NCBI RefSeq assembly: GCF_008011855.1
Contig: NZ_VOUX01000003.1
Coordinates: forward strand, 1 to 64,000
From: Serratia bockelmannii
GTDB taxonomy: Bacteria; Pseudomonadota; Gammaproteobacteria; Enterobacterales; Enterobacteriaceae
Reading direction: 5' to 3'
Length of the DNA stretch: 64,000 bases
Shown: positions 1 through 8,215 of the stretch, piece by piece
Layout of the letters: each line of letters opens with the position of its first letter
Numbering within the stretch: position 1 is the stretch's first letter
The notes under the pieces: generated by a model
What the model was told of the DNA's origin: nothing
Databases searched by the model: none
The model's input: the letters and a program-made list of their open reading frames with translations, nothing else
Position numbers and translations under genes: made by a program

Positions 1-2
1 AG

Positions 3-89
3 TCGGTGAACCTCTACAACACGCGGCGGCCGCACTTGTCGCTGAAATACAAAACGCCCGATGAGGTTCATCGGGCGCTATCAGGCTGA
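3..89 (+). CDS. IS3-like transposase, C-terminal fragment (cut by window edge)
   Basis: An open frame enters from the left edge and ends at TGA 87-89 (28 residues). It carries NTRRPHLSLKYKTPDEV, the end of the integrase core of IS3-family DDE transposases, where a YNxxRxHxxLxYxTP signature follows the catalytic Glu. Only the last part is in the window, so whether the element is intact cannot be judged. The family assignment rests on this short motif; the related IS481 group is possible. Confidence 0.7.
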   Translation, partial: SVNLYNTRRPHLSLKYKTPDEVHRALSG

Positions 90-93
90 AAAG

Positions 94-118
94 TGTCAAC
101 CTATATCAGGACTAGTCA
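94..118 (+). mobile_element. Probable right end of the IS element
   Basis: The sequence after the transposase stop, beginning TGTCAACCTATATCAGGAC at 94, looks like an IS3-family terminal repeat and is followed at once by the qor stop region. The exact boundary cannot be fixed without the left end; it probably lies between about 112 and 120. Confidence 0.45.
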
Positions 119-124
119 CCGCTA

Positions 125-1108
125 TCAGGGGATCAGCAGGCTGGAGCCACTGGTGCTGCGGCTTTCCAGCACCTGGTGTGCCCGCTGGGCGTCGGCCAGC
201 GCGAATTTCTGCTCGTCTTTCACCTCCACCCGAATGGCGCCGCTGCCGATCAGCGAGAACAGCTCGTTGCTGGCGTACTGCAGCTCGGCGCGGTTGGTGA
301 TGTAGCCGTTGAGGGAAGGGCGGGTGACGTACAGCGAGCCCTTCTGATTCAGCAGCGCCAGATCGACGCCGGTCACCGGGCCGGAGGCGTTGCCGAAGCT
401 GACCATCAGGCCGCGCCGTTTCAGGCTGTTGAGCGAGGCCTGCCAGGTGCTTTGCCCCACCGAATCGTACACCACGCCGACCTTCTCGCCGTGCGTCAGT
501 TCTGCCACCCGCTGGGCGATATCCTCTTTGTGGTAGTTGATGGTGGCCCATGCACCGGCCTGTTTCGCCAGCGCCGCCTTCTCGTCGGAGCCGACGCTGC
601 CGATCAGGCGCGCGCCCAGCGCTTTGGCCCATTGGCAGGCGATAAGCCCAACCCCACCGGCGGCGGCATGGAACAGGAACACTTCACCCGGCTGCACGTC
701 GTGGGTCTGGCGCAGCAGGTAGTGTACCGTCAGCCCTTTGAGGAAAGAGGCGGCACCCTGCTCAAAGCTGAGGTTATGCGGCAGCAGCGCCACTTTCTCT
801 TCCGGCACGTTGTGGATCTCGCTGTAGGCGCCGAGCGACGACTGCGCATACACCACCCGGTCGCCCGGTTTGATCGCGCTGACGCCGGCGCCAACCTTGA
901 CCACCACGCCGGCCGCCTCGGTGCCGAGGCCGCTCGGCAGGCTCGCCGGCGCGTACAGCCCGCTGCGCACATAGGTGTCGATGTAGTTGATGCCGATCGC
1001 TTTGTTCTCGACCTGCACTTCGCCGGCGGCGGGATCGAGCGGTGTAAAATCAACGTATTGCAAGACTTCCGGCCCGCCGGTGGCGGAGAATTGAATGCGC
1101 TTGGCCAT
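125..1108 (-). CDS. qor: NADPH:quinone oxidoreductase QorA
   Basis: A 327-residue zinc-free MDR-superfamily reductase, the usual length for QorA, which reduces quinones with NADPH in the cytoplasm. Seen directly: N-terminal GroES-like half with NYIDTYVRSGLY, and the nucleotide-binding half with the AAAGGVG turn near residue 150. The C-terminus, ending SGSSLLIP, appears complete although an IS end lies only a few bases beyond the stop. The gene faces dnaB across 167 bp, as in E. coli, so the two share a divergent promoter region. Confidence 0.93.
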   Translation of the reverse strand: MAKRIQFSATGGPEVLQYVDFTPLDPAAGEVQVENKAIGINYIDTYVRSGLYAPASLPSGLGTEAAGVVVKVGAGVSAIKPGDRVVYAQSSLGAYSEIHNVPEEKVALLPHNLSFEQGAASFLKGLTVHYLLRQTHDVQPGEVFLFHAAAGGVGLIACQWAKALGARLIGSVGSDEKAALAKQAGAWATINYHKEDIAQRVAELTHGEKVGVVYDSVGQSTWQASLNSLKRRGLMVSFGNASGPVTGVDLALLNQKGSLYVTRPSLNGYITNRAELQYASNELFSLIGSGAIRVEVKDEQKFALADAQRAHQVLESRSTSGSSLLIP

Positions 1109-1275
1109 ATCGTTACCTCGTTTGGGTGTCTGATTTCACCCTATTCTTTTTAGTATCGGAGATCCAGTTCACCCGTGCGGGATTCAATACCTTTTTTGCA
1201 TCGGTTATGACGCAAAAATCACGTATACTCTCGCGTCAAGATCCTTCATTCGCAACCGGATAAAGACTACGTTTC

Positions 1276-2700
1276 ATGGCAGGAAAAAAACCAACCAACA
1301 AAACAAACGCGGACGAAACCAGAGAGCGTTCCAGAGATCGTCAGATGGAAGGGCTGAAGATGCCGCCGCACTCGCTGGAGGCCGAGCAGTCGGTGTTGGG
1401 CGGTTTGATGCTGGATAACGAGCGCTGGGACAACGTGGCGGAGCGCGTGGTCGCCAACGACTTCTTCAGCCGCCCGCATCGCCTGATCTTTACCGAGATG
1501 CAGCGTCTGCTGGAGATGAGCAAGCCTATCGACCTCATCACCCTGTCCGAATCGCTGGAGCAGAAGGGCGAGCTGGACTCGGTCGGCGGCTTCGCCTACC
1601 TGGCTGAGCTGTCGAAAAACACCCCGAGCGCCGCCAACATCGGCGCTTACGCCGACATCGTGCGCGAGCGCGCGGTGGTGCGCGAGATGATCTCGGTGGC
1701 TAACGAGATCGCCGACGCCGGCTACGATCCGCAGGGGCGCAGCAGCGAAGACCTGCTCGACCTGGCAGAATCTCGCGTATTCCAAATCGCCGAGAACCGC
1801 GCCAGCAAAGACGAAGGCCCGAAGGGCATCGAGCGCATCCTGGAAGACACCGTATCGCGCATCGAGCAGCTGTATCAACAGCCGCACGACGGTGTGACCG
1901 GGGTCGATACCGGCTATCAGGACCTCAACAAGAAAACCGCGGGCATGCAAAAGTCCGATCTGATCATCGTCGCCGCCCGTCCTTCGATGGGGAAAACCAC
2001 CTTCGCCATGAACCTGTGCGAAAACGCCGCGATGACCCAGGAAAAACCGGTGCTGATCTTCAGCCTGGAGATGCCCGGCGAGCAGATCATGATGCGTATG
2101 CTGGCGTCGCTGTCGCGCGTGGATCAGACGCGCATTCGTACCGGCCAGCTCGACGACGAGGACTGGGCGCGCATTTCCAGCACCATGGGTATCCTGCTGG
2201 AGAAGCGCAACATGTACATCGACGACTCCTCAGGCCTGACGCCGACCGAAGTGCGCTCGCGCGCGCGGCGCATTTTCCGCGAGCACGACGGGCTTAGCCT
2301 GATCATGATCGACTACCTGCAGCTGATGCGCGTGCCGGCCTTGTCCGACAACCGTACGCTGGAGATCGCCGAGATTTCGCGCTCGCTGAAGGCGCTGGCG
2401 AAAGAGTTGCAGGTGCCGGTGGTGGCGCTGTCGCAGCTGAACCGTAGCCTGGAGCAGCGCGCCGACAAACGCCCGGTCAACTCCGACCTGCGTGAATCGG
2501 GCTCTATCGAGCAGGACGCCGACCTGATTATGTTCATCTATCGTGATGAGGTGTATCACGAGAACAGCGATCTGAAAGGGATCGCGGAAATTATTATCGG
2601 TAAGCAGCGTAACGGCCCGATCGGTACCGTGCGCCTTACCTTTAACGGCCAGTGGTCGCGTTTCGACAACTACGCGGGGCCACAATACGATGACGAATAA
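1276..2700 (+). CDS. dnaB: Replicative DNA helicase DnaB
   Basis: A 474-residue hexameric 5'-3' helicase that unwinds DNA ahead of the replication fork. Visible: N-terminal DnaG-interacting domain (PPHSLEAEQSVLGGLML, residues about 31-47), linker, then the RecA-like ATPase with Walker A ARPSMGKTT near 235, Walker B LIMIDYLQLM near 345 and SDLRESGSIEQDAD near 410. The start is the ATG giving MAGKKPTNK. A possible -10 (TATACT, 1224-1229) lies upstream. It is followed after 17 bp by alr, an order conserved in enterobacteria. Confidence 0.98.
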   Translation: MAGKKPTNKTNADETRERSRDRQMEGLKMPPHSLEAEQSVLGGLMLDNERWDNVAERVVANDFFSRPHRLIFTEMQRLLEMSKPIDLITLSESLEQKGELDSVGGFAYLAELSKNTPSAANIGAYADIVRERAVVREMISVANEIADAGYDPQGRSSEDLLDLAESRVFQIAENRASKDEGPKGIERILEDTVSRIEQLYQQPHDGVTGVDTGYQDLNKKTAGMQKSDLIIVAARPSMGKTTFAMNLCENAAMTQEKPVLIFSLEMPGEQIMMRMLASLSRVDQTRIRTGQLDDEDWARISSTMGILLEKRNMYIDDSSGLTPTEVRSRARRIFREHDGLSLIMIDYLQLMRVPALSDNRTLEIAEISRSLKALAKELQVPVVALSQLNRSLEQRADKRPVNSDLRESGSIEQDADLIMFIYRDEVYHENSDLKGIAEIIIGKQRNGPIGTVRLTFNGQWSRFDNYAGPQYDDE

Positions 2701-2717
2701 TCAGCTAAGGAACTGAA

Positions 2718-3797
2718 ATGAAAGCGGCAACCGCTGTAATCGACCGCCGCGCTCTGCGACATAATCTGCAACAGGTGCGCCGCCAGGCGCCGCAAAGCCG
2801 CCTGATTGCCGTTGTGAAAGCAAACGCTTATGGACATGGCCTGCTGGAAACAGCACACACCCTGCAAGACGCCGACTGCTACGGCGTGGCGCGCATCGAC
2901 GAGGCGCTGATGCTGCGTTCCGGCGGCATCGTCAAACCGATCCTGCTGCTGGAAGGCTTCTTCAGTGCCGAAGATCTGCCGGTGCTGGTGGCGAACAACA
3001 TCGAAACCGCGGTGCACTGCATCGAACAGCTCGAAGCGCTGGAGCAGGCCGAGCTGGCGCGCCCGGTGCCGGTGTGGATGAAGCTCGATACCGGCATGCA
3101 TCGGCTGGGGGTGCGCCCCGAACACGCGGAGGCGTTTTATCAGCGCCTGTGCGCCTGCCGCAACGTGGCGCAGCCGGTCAATATCATGAGCCACTTCAGC
3201 CGCGCCGATGAACCGGAGTCCGACACCACGTTGAAACAGATCGCCTGCTTTGAGCAGTTCGCGCGCGGTAAACCGGGCCAGCGTTCGGTCGCCGCCTCCG
3301 GCGGCACGCTGCTGTGGCCGGACGCCCACAACGAGTGGGTGCGCCCCGGCATCATTCTGTACGGCGTGTCGCCGCTGGATAACGGCAGCGGCGCCGAGCA
3401 TGGTCTGCAGCCGGCGATGACCCTGAAATCCAGCCTGATCGCGGTGCGCGAGCACAAGGCCGGCGAAGCGGTCGGCTACGGCGGCACCTGGGTCAGCCCG
3501 CGCGATACCCGGCTGGGCGTGGTGGCGATGGGATACGGCGACGGTTACCCGCGCAGCGCGCCGACCGGCACGCCGATCCTGATCAACGGCCGCGAAGTGC
3601 CGATTGTAGGCCGGGTGTCGATGGACATGATTTCGGTCGATCTCGGGCCGGACGCCGCCGATAAGGTGGGGGATGAAGCGGTGCTGTGGGGCCAGGCGCT
3701 GCCGGTCGAACGCATCGCCGCCTGCACCGGCATCAGCGCTTACGAACTGATCACCAAGCTCACGCAGCGTGTGGCGATGGAATACATCGGCGACTGA
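2718..3797 (+). CDS. alr: Alanine racemase, biosynthetic
   Basis: A 359-residue PLP enzyme that interconverts L- and D-alanine for peptidoglycan. The PLP lysine lies in [11 protein letters not shown] (Lys34), and the second catalytic base, a tyrosine, in AVGYGGTWV near residue 255. The length fits the fold-III racemase family. It lies 17 bp after dnaB, has its own AAGGAACTG ribosome site, and is closed by a strong GC hairpin. Confidence 0.97.
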   Translation: MKAATAVIDRRALRHNLQQVRRQAPQSRLIAVVKANAYGHGLLETAHTLQDADCYGVARIDEALMLRSGGIVKPILLLEGFFSAEDLPVLVANNIETAVHCIEQLEALEQAELARPVPVWMKLDTGMHRLGVRPEHAEAFYQRLCACRNVAQPVNIMSHFSRADEPESDTTLKQIACFEQFARGKPGQRSVAASGGTLLWPDAHNEWVRPGIILYGVSPLDNGSGAEHGLQPAMTLKSSLIAVREHKAGEAVGYGGTWVSPRDTRLGVVAMGYGDGYPRSAPTGTPILINGREVPIVGRVSMDMISVDLGPDAADKVGDEAVLWGQALPVERIAACTGISAYELITKLTQRVAMEYIGD

Positions 3798-3806
3798 TGC
3801 GCCGCA

Positions 3807-3834
3807 GGGGCCGACGCGCGTCGGCCCCGTTTCT
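3807..3834 (+). terminator. Terminator after alr
   Basis: A perfect self-complementary stretch GGGGCCGACG / CGTCGGCCCC (3807-3828) with almost no loop, followed by GTTTCTC. It lies between convergent alr and the pheC-like gene. Confidence 0.7.
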
Positions 3835-3841
3835 CAGCGGG

Positions 3842-4609
3842 TTACTTCTTTACCGCCAACCACTTGTCGATAACCTTCTGATACTCGCCGGTCGCCTTGG
3901 CCAGGTGCAGCCACTGATCCACATACAGTTTCCAGCTCAGATCGTCGCGCGGCAGCATGTAAGCCTTCTCGCCGTACTGCATCGGTTTGGTCGGATTCAC
4001 CGCGCACAGCTTCGGATAGCGCTTCTGCTGGTACAGCGCCTCGGAAGCGTCGGTGATCATCACGTCCGCCTTGCGGTCCACCAACTGCTGGAAAATGCTC
4101 ATGTTGTCGTGCGTCAGCGTCAGTTTGGCCTTCGGCAGATAGGCGTGCACGAAGGCTTCGTTGGTGCCGCCCGCCGGTTCCAACAGACGCACCGACGGCT
4201 TGTTGATCTGTTCGAGAGTGCGGTATTTCTTCACGTCGGTGCAGCGCACCAGCGGGATTTTGCCGTCGGTATCCAGCTTGTCGGCGAAGAACACCTGCTT
4301 TTGCCGCTCCAGCGTGACGGAGATGCCGCCCATTGCGATGTCGCACTTGCCGGAGGCGAAGTCCGGCGTCAGGGTTTTCCAGCTGGTTTTCACCCACTTC
4401 ACTTTCGCGCCCAGGCTCTTGGCCAGCGATTGCGCCATGTCGATGTCGATGCCTTCATAGCTGCCGTCTTCCTTGAGGAAGGTATAGGGCTTGTAGTCGC
4501 CGGTGGTGCAGACCTCCAGGGTCTTTTGCTGCAGCACTTTGTCCAGGTGGGATTGCGCGCTGGCGCTGCCGGCGGCGAGCAGCAGCGCGAGGGGGAGTAG
4601 CTTTTTCAT
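3842..4609 (-). CDS. Periplasmic cyclohexadienyl dehydratase-like protein (PheC type)
   Basis: A 255-residue exported protein of the type-3 solute-binding fold. The signal peptide MKKLLPLALLLAAGSASA probably ends near residue 18. From memory of Pseudomonas PheC, the match runs along the whole length: TTGDYKPY (35-42), DIDMAQ (55-60), DIAMGGIS (90-97), PAGGTNEAF (145-153), DNMSIFQQ and TDASEAL, and the Glu of the last motif (E190) corresponds to the glutamate proposed as catalytic acid in PheC. PheC converts prephenate or arogenate to phenylpyruvate or phenylalanine. It stands divergent to an Lrp/AsnC regulator and close to tyrB, which fits an aromatic role. A plain amino-acid-binding protein is the alternative; there are no ABC permease genes beside it. 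Confidence 0.72.
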   Translation of the reverse strand: MKKLLPLALLLAAGSASAQSHLDKVLQQKTLEVCTTGDYKPYTFLKEDGSYEGIDIDMAQSLAKSLGAKVKWVKTSWKTLTPDFASGKCDIAMGGISVTLERQKQVFFADKLDTDGKIPLVRCTDVKKYRTLEQINKPSVRLLEPAGGTNEAFVHAYLPKAKLTLTHDNMSIFQQLVDRKADVMITDASEALYQQKRYPKLCAVNPTKPMQYGEKAYMLPRDDLSWKLYVDQWLHLAKATGEYQKVIDKWLAVKK

Positions 4610-4784
4610 CTGGCGTCCTTTTTATACATTCGTGGTTTTATGCGTTACTTCGCCGTTAATTGTCGTTTGTCTGCATGAGTTAGCCGTTTTTTATGCCGCT
4701 TACCGGCGAAAACGCCGGGCGTTGCTGCTGTACGCGATTCAAGCGCCAGGGTGTGACGTCGGCAACGGTAAAAAAACTGGTAGG

Positions 4785-4818
4785 CTGTAACGTCAACATT
4801 TATTAACACAGTTTACAG
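4785..4818. promoter_or_regulatory. Inverted repeat before the Lrp/AsnC gene
   Basis: CTGTAA (4785-4790) and TTACAG (4813-4818) form an inverted pair 22 bp apart, in the region divergent to the pheC-like gene and running into the ribosome site of the regulator. Lrp/AsnC proteins often bind their own upstream region; the assignment is a guess from position. Confidence 0.3.
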
Positions 4819-4824
4819 GTGGCT

Positions 4825-5298
4825 ATGTACAACATTGACGATTTTGATATGAAAATCCTGACGCTGTTACAGGCCAACGGCCGTTTGACCAATCAGGAGC
4901 TGAGCGAACTGGTGGGGCTCTCGGCCTCCCAATGTTCGCGGCGGCGCATCAGCCTGGAGCAGGCGCAGCTGATCCGCGGCTACCACGCGCGGCTGGCGCC
5001 GGAGGCGGTCGGCCTGGGGCTGGTGGGGCTGATTGAAGTCAGCCTGATCACGCACGCGCAGGAGCAGATCGACAGCTTTCATCAGATGCTGGAGGACGTG
5101 GACGCGATCCTTGACGCTTACAAGACTACCGGCGACGCCGATTACCTGCTGAAAGTGGCGGTGGCTGACCTGCCGGCGCTGAGCGAATTCATCAGCCAGA
5201 CACTGTCGCCGCACAAAAGCGTGGCGCATATCAAAACGGCGGTGGTGCTCAATCGCATCAAGGAAAACGGTTTGTTGCCGGTGACGCGAGAAAGCTGA
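4825..5298 (+). CDS. Lrp/AsnC-family transcriptional regulator
   Basis: A 157-residue regulator. The N-terminal winged helix-turn-helix covers about residues 4-60 (DMKILTLLQANGRLTNQEL, then the recognition helix LSASQCSRR). The C-terminal RAM ligand-binding domain covers about 70-145, with the usual YKTTGDADYLL signature. The start was set at ATG 4825 because ACAGGTGG lies just ahead; a GTG at 4819 would add two residues. It is divergent from the pheC-like gene and 80 bp upstream of tyrB, so it is a good candidate regulator of either, with an aromatic amino acid as effector (inference). Confidence 0.88.
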   Translation: MYNIDDFDMKILTLLQANGRLTNQELSELVGLSASQCSRRRISLEQAQLIRGYHARLAPEAVGLGLVGLIEVSLITHAQEQIDSFHQMLEDVDAILDAYKTTGDADYLLKVAVADLPALSEFISQTLSPHKSVAHIKTAVVLNRIKENGLLPVTRES

Positions 5299-5378
5299 AA
5301 CCGAATGCGCTTTTCCGTCTATATTAGGAACGTAACGCTGTGCCTAAACCACAATAAATAAACCAGGAGAAAAACCCC

Positions 5379-6572
5379 GTGTTCCAGAACGTTGACGCCT
5401 ATGCCGGCGATCCCATTCTGTCGCTGATGGAAAAATTCAAACAAGACCCGCGCGCGCACAAGGTGAACCTGAGTATCGGCCTGTACTACGATGCGCAGGG
5501 CATCATCCCCCAGATGCGGGCGGTCGCCGCGGCGCAAGCGCAGTTGAACAGCGTCGAGCACGGCGCCTCGGTATACCTGCCGATGGAAGGGCTGCAACCC
5601 TATCGCTCCGCCATCCAGCAGCTGCTGTTCGGCGCGCAGCATCCGATGCTGCAGCAGGGGCGCATCGCCACCATTCAGACCGTTGGTGGTTCCGGCGCGT
5701 TGAAAGTGGGCGCCGACTTCCTGAAAAGCTACTTCCCGGATTCGCAGGTGTGGGTCAGCGATCCGACCTGGGAAAACCACGTCGCCATCTTCAGCGGCGC
5801 CGGTTTCAAAGTGAATACCTATCCGTATTTCGACAGCGAAAGCCTGGGCGTGAAGTTCGACGCCATGCTGGCTGCGCTGAAACAGCTGCCGAAGCACAGC
5901 ATCGCGCTGCTGCATCCGTGCTGCCACAACCCGACCGGTTCCGACCTGACCCCCGCCCAGTGGGATGAGGTGGTCAAGGTGATCGCCGATCGTGAAATCA
6001 TTCCGTTCCTTGATATCGCCTATCAGGGCTTCGGCGGCGGCATGGAGCAAGACGCCTACGCCATTCGCGCCATCGCGGCGGCCGGCCTGCCGTGCCTGGT
6101 GAGCAACTCGTTCTCGAAGATCTTCTCGCTTTACGGCGAGCGCGTCGGCGGCCTGTCGGTGGTGTGCGAAAGCGAAGAGGCGGCCGGGCGCGTGCTGGGC
6201 CAGCTGAAGGCCACCGTGCGCCGCAACTACTCGAGCCCGCCGAACTTCGGCGCGCAGCTGGTGGCTAAGGTGCTGAACGACGCCCAGCTGAAAACCCAGT
6301 GGCTGGACGAAGTGGAGAGCATGCGCACCCGCATTCTCGAGATGCGTCACGCGCTGGTGGACACCCTGAAGAGCGCGCTGCCGCAGCGCAATTTCGATTA
6401 CCTGCTGGCTCAGCGCGGCATGTTCAGCTACACCGGCTTCAGCGCGGCGCAGGTCGATCGCCTGCGTGAAGAGTTTGGCGTCTACCTGATCCACAGCGGC
6501 CGCATGTGCGTGGCCGGCCTGAACCACAACAATGTGCGTCAGGTGGCCGAGGCGTTTGCCGCGGTGCAGTAA
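5379..6572 (+). CDS. tyrB: Aromatic-amino-acid aminotransferase TyrB
   Basis: A 397-residue class-I aminotransferase, the exact length usual for TyrB and AspC. It transfers amino groups between glutamate and phenylpyruvate, 4-hydroxyphenylpyruvate or branched 2-oxo acids. The PLP lysine is in [15 protein letters not shown] near residue 247; HNPTGSDLT and the C-terminal SGRMCVAGL (substrate arginine) are present. The start is GTG 5379 with AGGAGA eight bases ahead. The position between alr and uvrA supports TyrB over AspC. Confidence 0.94.
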   Translation: MFQNVDAYAGDPILSLMEKFKQDPRAHKVNLSIGLYYDAQGIIPQMRAVAAAQAQLNSVEHGASVYLPMEGLQPYRSAIQQLLFGAQHPMLQQGRIATIQTVGGSGALKVGADFLKSYFPDSQVWVSDPTWENHVAIFSGAGFKVNTYPYFDSESLGVKFDAMLAALKQLPKHSIALLHPCCHNPTGSDLTPAQWDEVVKVIADREIIPFLDIAYQGFGGGMEQDAYAIRAIAAAGLPCLVSNSFSKIFSLYGERVGGLSVVCESEEAAGRVLGQLKATVRRNYSSPPNFGAQLVAKVLNDAQLKTQWLDEVESMRTRILEMRHALVDTLKSALPQRNFDYLLAQRGMFSYTGFSAAQVDRLREEFGVYLIHSGRMCVAGLNHNNVRQVAEAFAAVQ

Positions 6573-6602
6573 CGCCTGTTAGTCTGAACGGACGTTCATC
6601 GG

Positions 6603-6630
6603 GGAGCGATAGCGATATCGCTCCTTTTTT
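6603..6630 (+). terminator. Terminator after tyrB
   Basis: Stem GGAGCGAT (6603-6610) and ATCGCTCC (6617-6624) around a six-base loop, then six T residues. Confidence 0.85.
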
Positions 6631-6698
6631 ATTGCCGGTGCGCCGCCGAAGTTGCCGCAAACCGGAGAGAGAATATACTGATTGAGGGGCGCTCACTC

Positions 6699-7115
6699 AT
6701 GTGGCATCAGCAAACGCTAATCCTCAGCGCAAAAGCGCGTGGCTTTCATCTGGTTACCGACGAGATCGTCAACCAGTTAACCCACTTACACCGCCTGCAA
6801 ACCGGCCTGCTGCATCTGTTGCTGCAGCATACCTCGGCCTCGCTGACGCTCAACGAGAACTGCGATCCCACGGTGCGAGCCGATATGGAGCAGCATTTCC
6901 TGCGCCAGGTGCCGGAAAACGCACCCTATCAGCATGACTACGAAGGGCCGGACGACATGCCGGCGCACATCAAATCCTCGCTGCTGGGCGCTTCCTTGAC
7001 GCTGCCCGTCAGGCACGGGCGGCTGATGTTGGGCACATGGCAGGGCATCTGGCTGGGGGAGCACCGCATCCACGGCGGAGCACGCCGTATTGTGGCCACA
7101 TTACAGGGGGAATAA
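6699..7115 (+). CDS. yjbQ: YjbQ-family protein (UPF0047)
   Basis: A 138-residue protein of the conserved YjbQ family. Visible are [16 protein letters not shown] (about 42-57), the [12 protein letters not shown] segment (about 86-97) and [12 protein letters not shown] near the C-terminus, all family landmarks; His and Glu residues there line a metal site in known structures. Family members show weak thiamine-phosphate synthase activity, and the physiological role is uncertain. It is followed after 4 bp by yjbR, as in E. coli, so the two are probably co-transcribed. Confidence 0.93.
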   Translation: MWHQQTLILSAKARGFHLVTDEIVNQLTHLHRLQTGLLHLLLQHTSASLTLNENCDPTVRADMEQHFLRQVPENAPYQHDYEGPDDMPAHIKSSLLGASLTLPVRHGRLMLGTWQGIWLGEHRIHGGARRIVATLQGE

Positions 7116-7119
7116 CCCA

Positions 7120-7473
7120 ATGAATAACAGCGCATTGCTGGAGTACTGCATGGCGAAGCCGGGCGCGGAGCAGAGCGACCAGAACCAGTGGCAGGCCAGC
7201 CAGATCAAGGTGGGCGACGTGATGTTCGCGATGGTGTGCGAGGTCGAAGGGCGGCCGGCGCTGGCAATCAAGTCCAGCCCGGAGCTGGCGGAAAGCCTGC
7301 GCGAGCACCACCCGGAGATCGTCGCCTGCGACGGCCTGAACAAGGCGCACTGGAATACGGTGTTTCTCGACGGCAACCTGCCGAACTCGCAGTTTTATAC
7401 GCTGATCGACAGCTCCTATCAGCTGGTGGTGGAAGGCCTGCCCGAACACGTGCGCCAGGAACTGCGCGCCTGA
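7120..7473 (+). CDS. yjbR: YjbR, MmcQ/YjbR-family protein
   Basis: A 117-residue small cytoplasmic protein of the MmcQ/YjbR family, with a CyaY-like fold that may bind DNA. Seen: [12 protein letters not shown] at the N-terminus, and the paired motifs [11 protein letters not shown] and [14 protein letters not shown]. The start is ATG 7120, preceded by AGGGGGAATAA and only 4 bp after yjbQ. An upstream in-frame start at 7090 lies inside yjbQ and is rejected. Function is unknown. Confidence 0.92.
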   Translation: MNNSALLEYCMAKPGAEQSDQNQWQASQIKVGDVMFAMVCEVEGRPALAIKSSPELAESLREHHPEIVACDGLNKAHWNTVFLDGNLPNSQFYTLIDSSYQLVVEGLPEHVRQELRA

Positions 7474-7477
7474 TTGC

Positions 7478-7502
7478 CGGGCGGCGGCACCGCCCGTTTT
7501 TC
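7478..7502 (+). terminator. Terminator after yjbR
   Basis: Stem CGGGCGG (7478-7484) with CCGCCCG (7490-7496), loop CGGCA, then TTTTT. Confidence 0.85.
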
Positions 7503-7543
7503 TCCTGCTTTTTCGTGTTAAATCGTGATCGCGGCTTTAAATT

Positions 7544-7555
7544 GGGAACGTTCCC
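7544..7555. promoter_or_regulatory. Perfect 12-bp palindrome upstream of maa
   Basis: GGGAACGTTCCC lies 70 bp before the maa start. A central CG with A/T flanks is the general shape of LacI/GalR-family half-sites, so it may be an operator. No regulator gene is adjacent; the link is inference. Confidence 0.4.
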
Positions 7556-7625
7556 TTTTTGTCGTCAGGAAAAAACGGCTACGCTTGGGCATTCAAGAAA
7601 CGCGGATAAGATTAAGGAGGCCGAC

Positions 7626-8183
7626 ATGGCCATCAGCGAAGAAAAGCGCAAGATGATCGCCGGGGAGCTGTACGACGCCGGTGATAACCTGCTGCGCAGC
7701 GAACGTCGGCGCGCGCGCCAGTTGACGCATCGCTATAACCACTCCTCGCCGGAAGAGGGCGAGCTGCGCAAACAATGGCTGGACGAGCTGCTGGGCGGCT
7801 ATCAGGGCGGCACCATTGAGCCGACGTTCCGCTGCGACTACGGCTATAACATCTATCTCGGCAAGAACTTCTACGCCAATTTCGACTGCGTGATCCTCGA
7901 CGTGTGCGAGGTGCATATCGGCGACAACTGCCTGCTGGCGCCGGGCGTGCATATCTACACCGCCACCCATCCGCTGGACGCCGAGACCCGCGCCGGCGGC
8001 GCGGAGTTCGGCAAGCCGGTCAAGATTGGCAACAACGTGTGGATCGGCGGGCGCGCGGTGATCAATCCGGGCGTGACCATCGGCGATAATGCGGTCGTGG
8101 CCTCCGGCGCGGTAGTGACCAAAGACGTGCCGGCCAACTGCGTGGTGGGCGGCAACCCGGCCAGGGTCATCAAGCAGCTATAA
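7626..8183 (+). CDS. maa: Maltose/sugar O-acetyltransferase
   Basis: A 185-residue left-handed beta-helix acetyltransferase, the size of Maa and LacA, which acetylates sugars from acetyl-CoA. Seen: N-terminal Mac domain ([22 protein letters not shown], about 11-32), the catalytic His in [12 protein letters not shown] near 115, and hexapeptide turns [17 protein letters not shown] and [13 protein letters not shown]. The start ATG 7626 has a near-perfect AAGGAGG six bases ahead. It is transcribed alone, convergent with the aldehyde reductase gene. Confidence 0.93.
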   Translation: MAISEEKRKMIAGELYDAGDNLLRSERRRARQLTHRYNHSSPEEGELRKQWLDELLGGYQGGTIEPTFRCDYGYNIYLGKNFYANFDCVILDVCEVHIGDNCLLAPGVHIYTATHPLDAETRAGGAEFGKPVKIGNNVWIGGRAVINPGVTIGDNAVVASGAVVTKDVPANCVVGGNPARVIKQL

Positions 8184-8208
8184 AAAAAACGGGCGCCGCC
8201 GGGCGCCC
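8182..8208 (-). terminator. Terminator of the aldehyde reductase gene
   Basis: Stem GGGCGCC (8191-8197) with GGCGCCC (8202-8208). The run of A at 8182-8189 becomes the U tract when read on the minus strand. Confidence 0.8.
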
Positions 8209-8215
8209 GCTGTCA

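Noticed and set aside
1193-1218. TTTTTGC/GCAAAAA inverted pair in the qor-dnaB gap
   Set aside because: Low-complexity arms 12 bp apart are easily found by chance, and no known operator fits.
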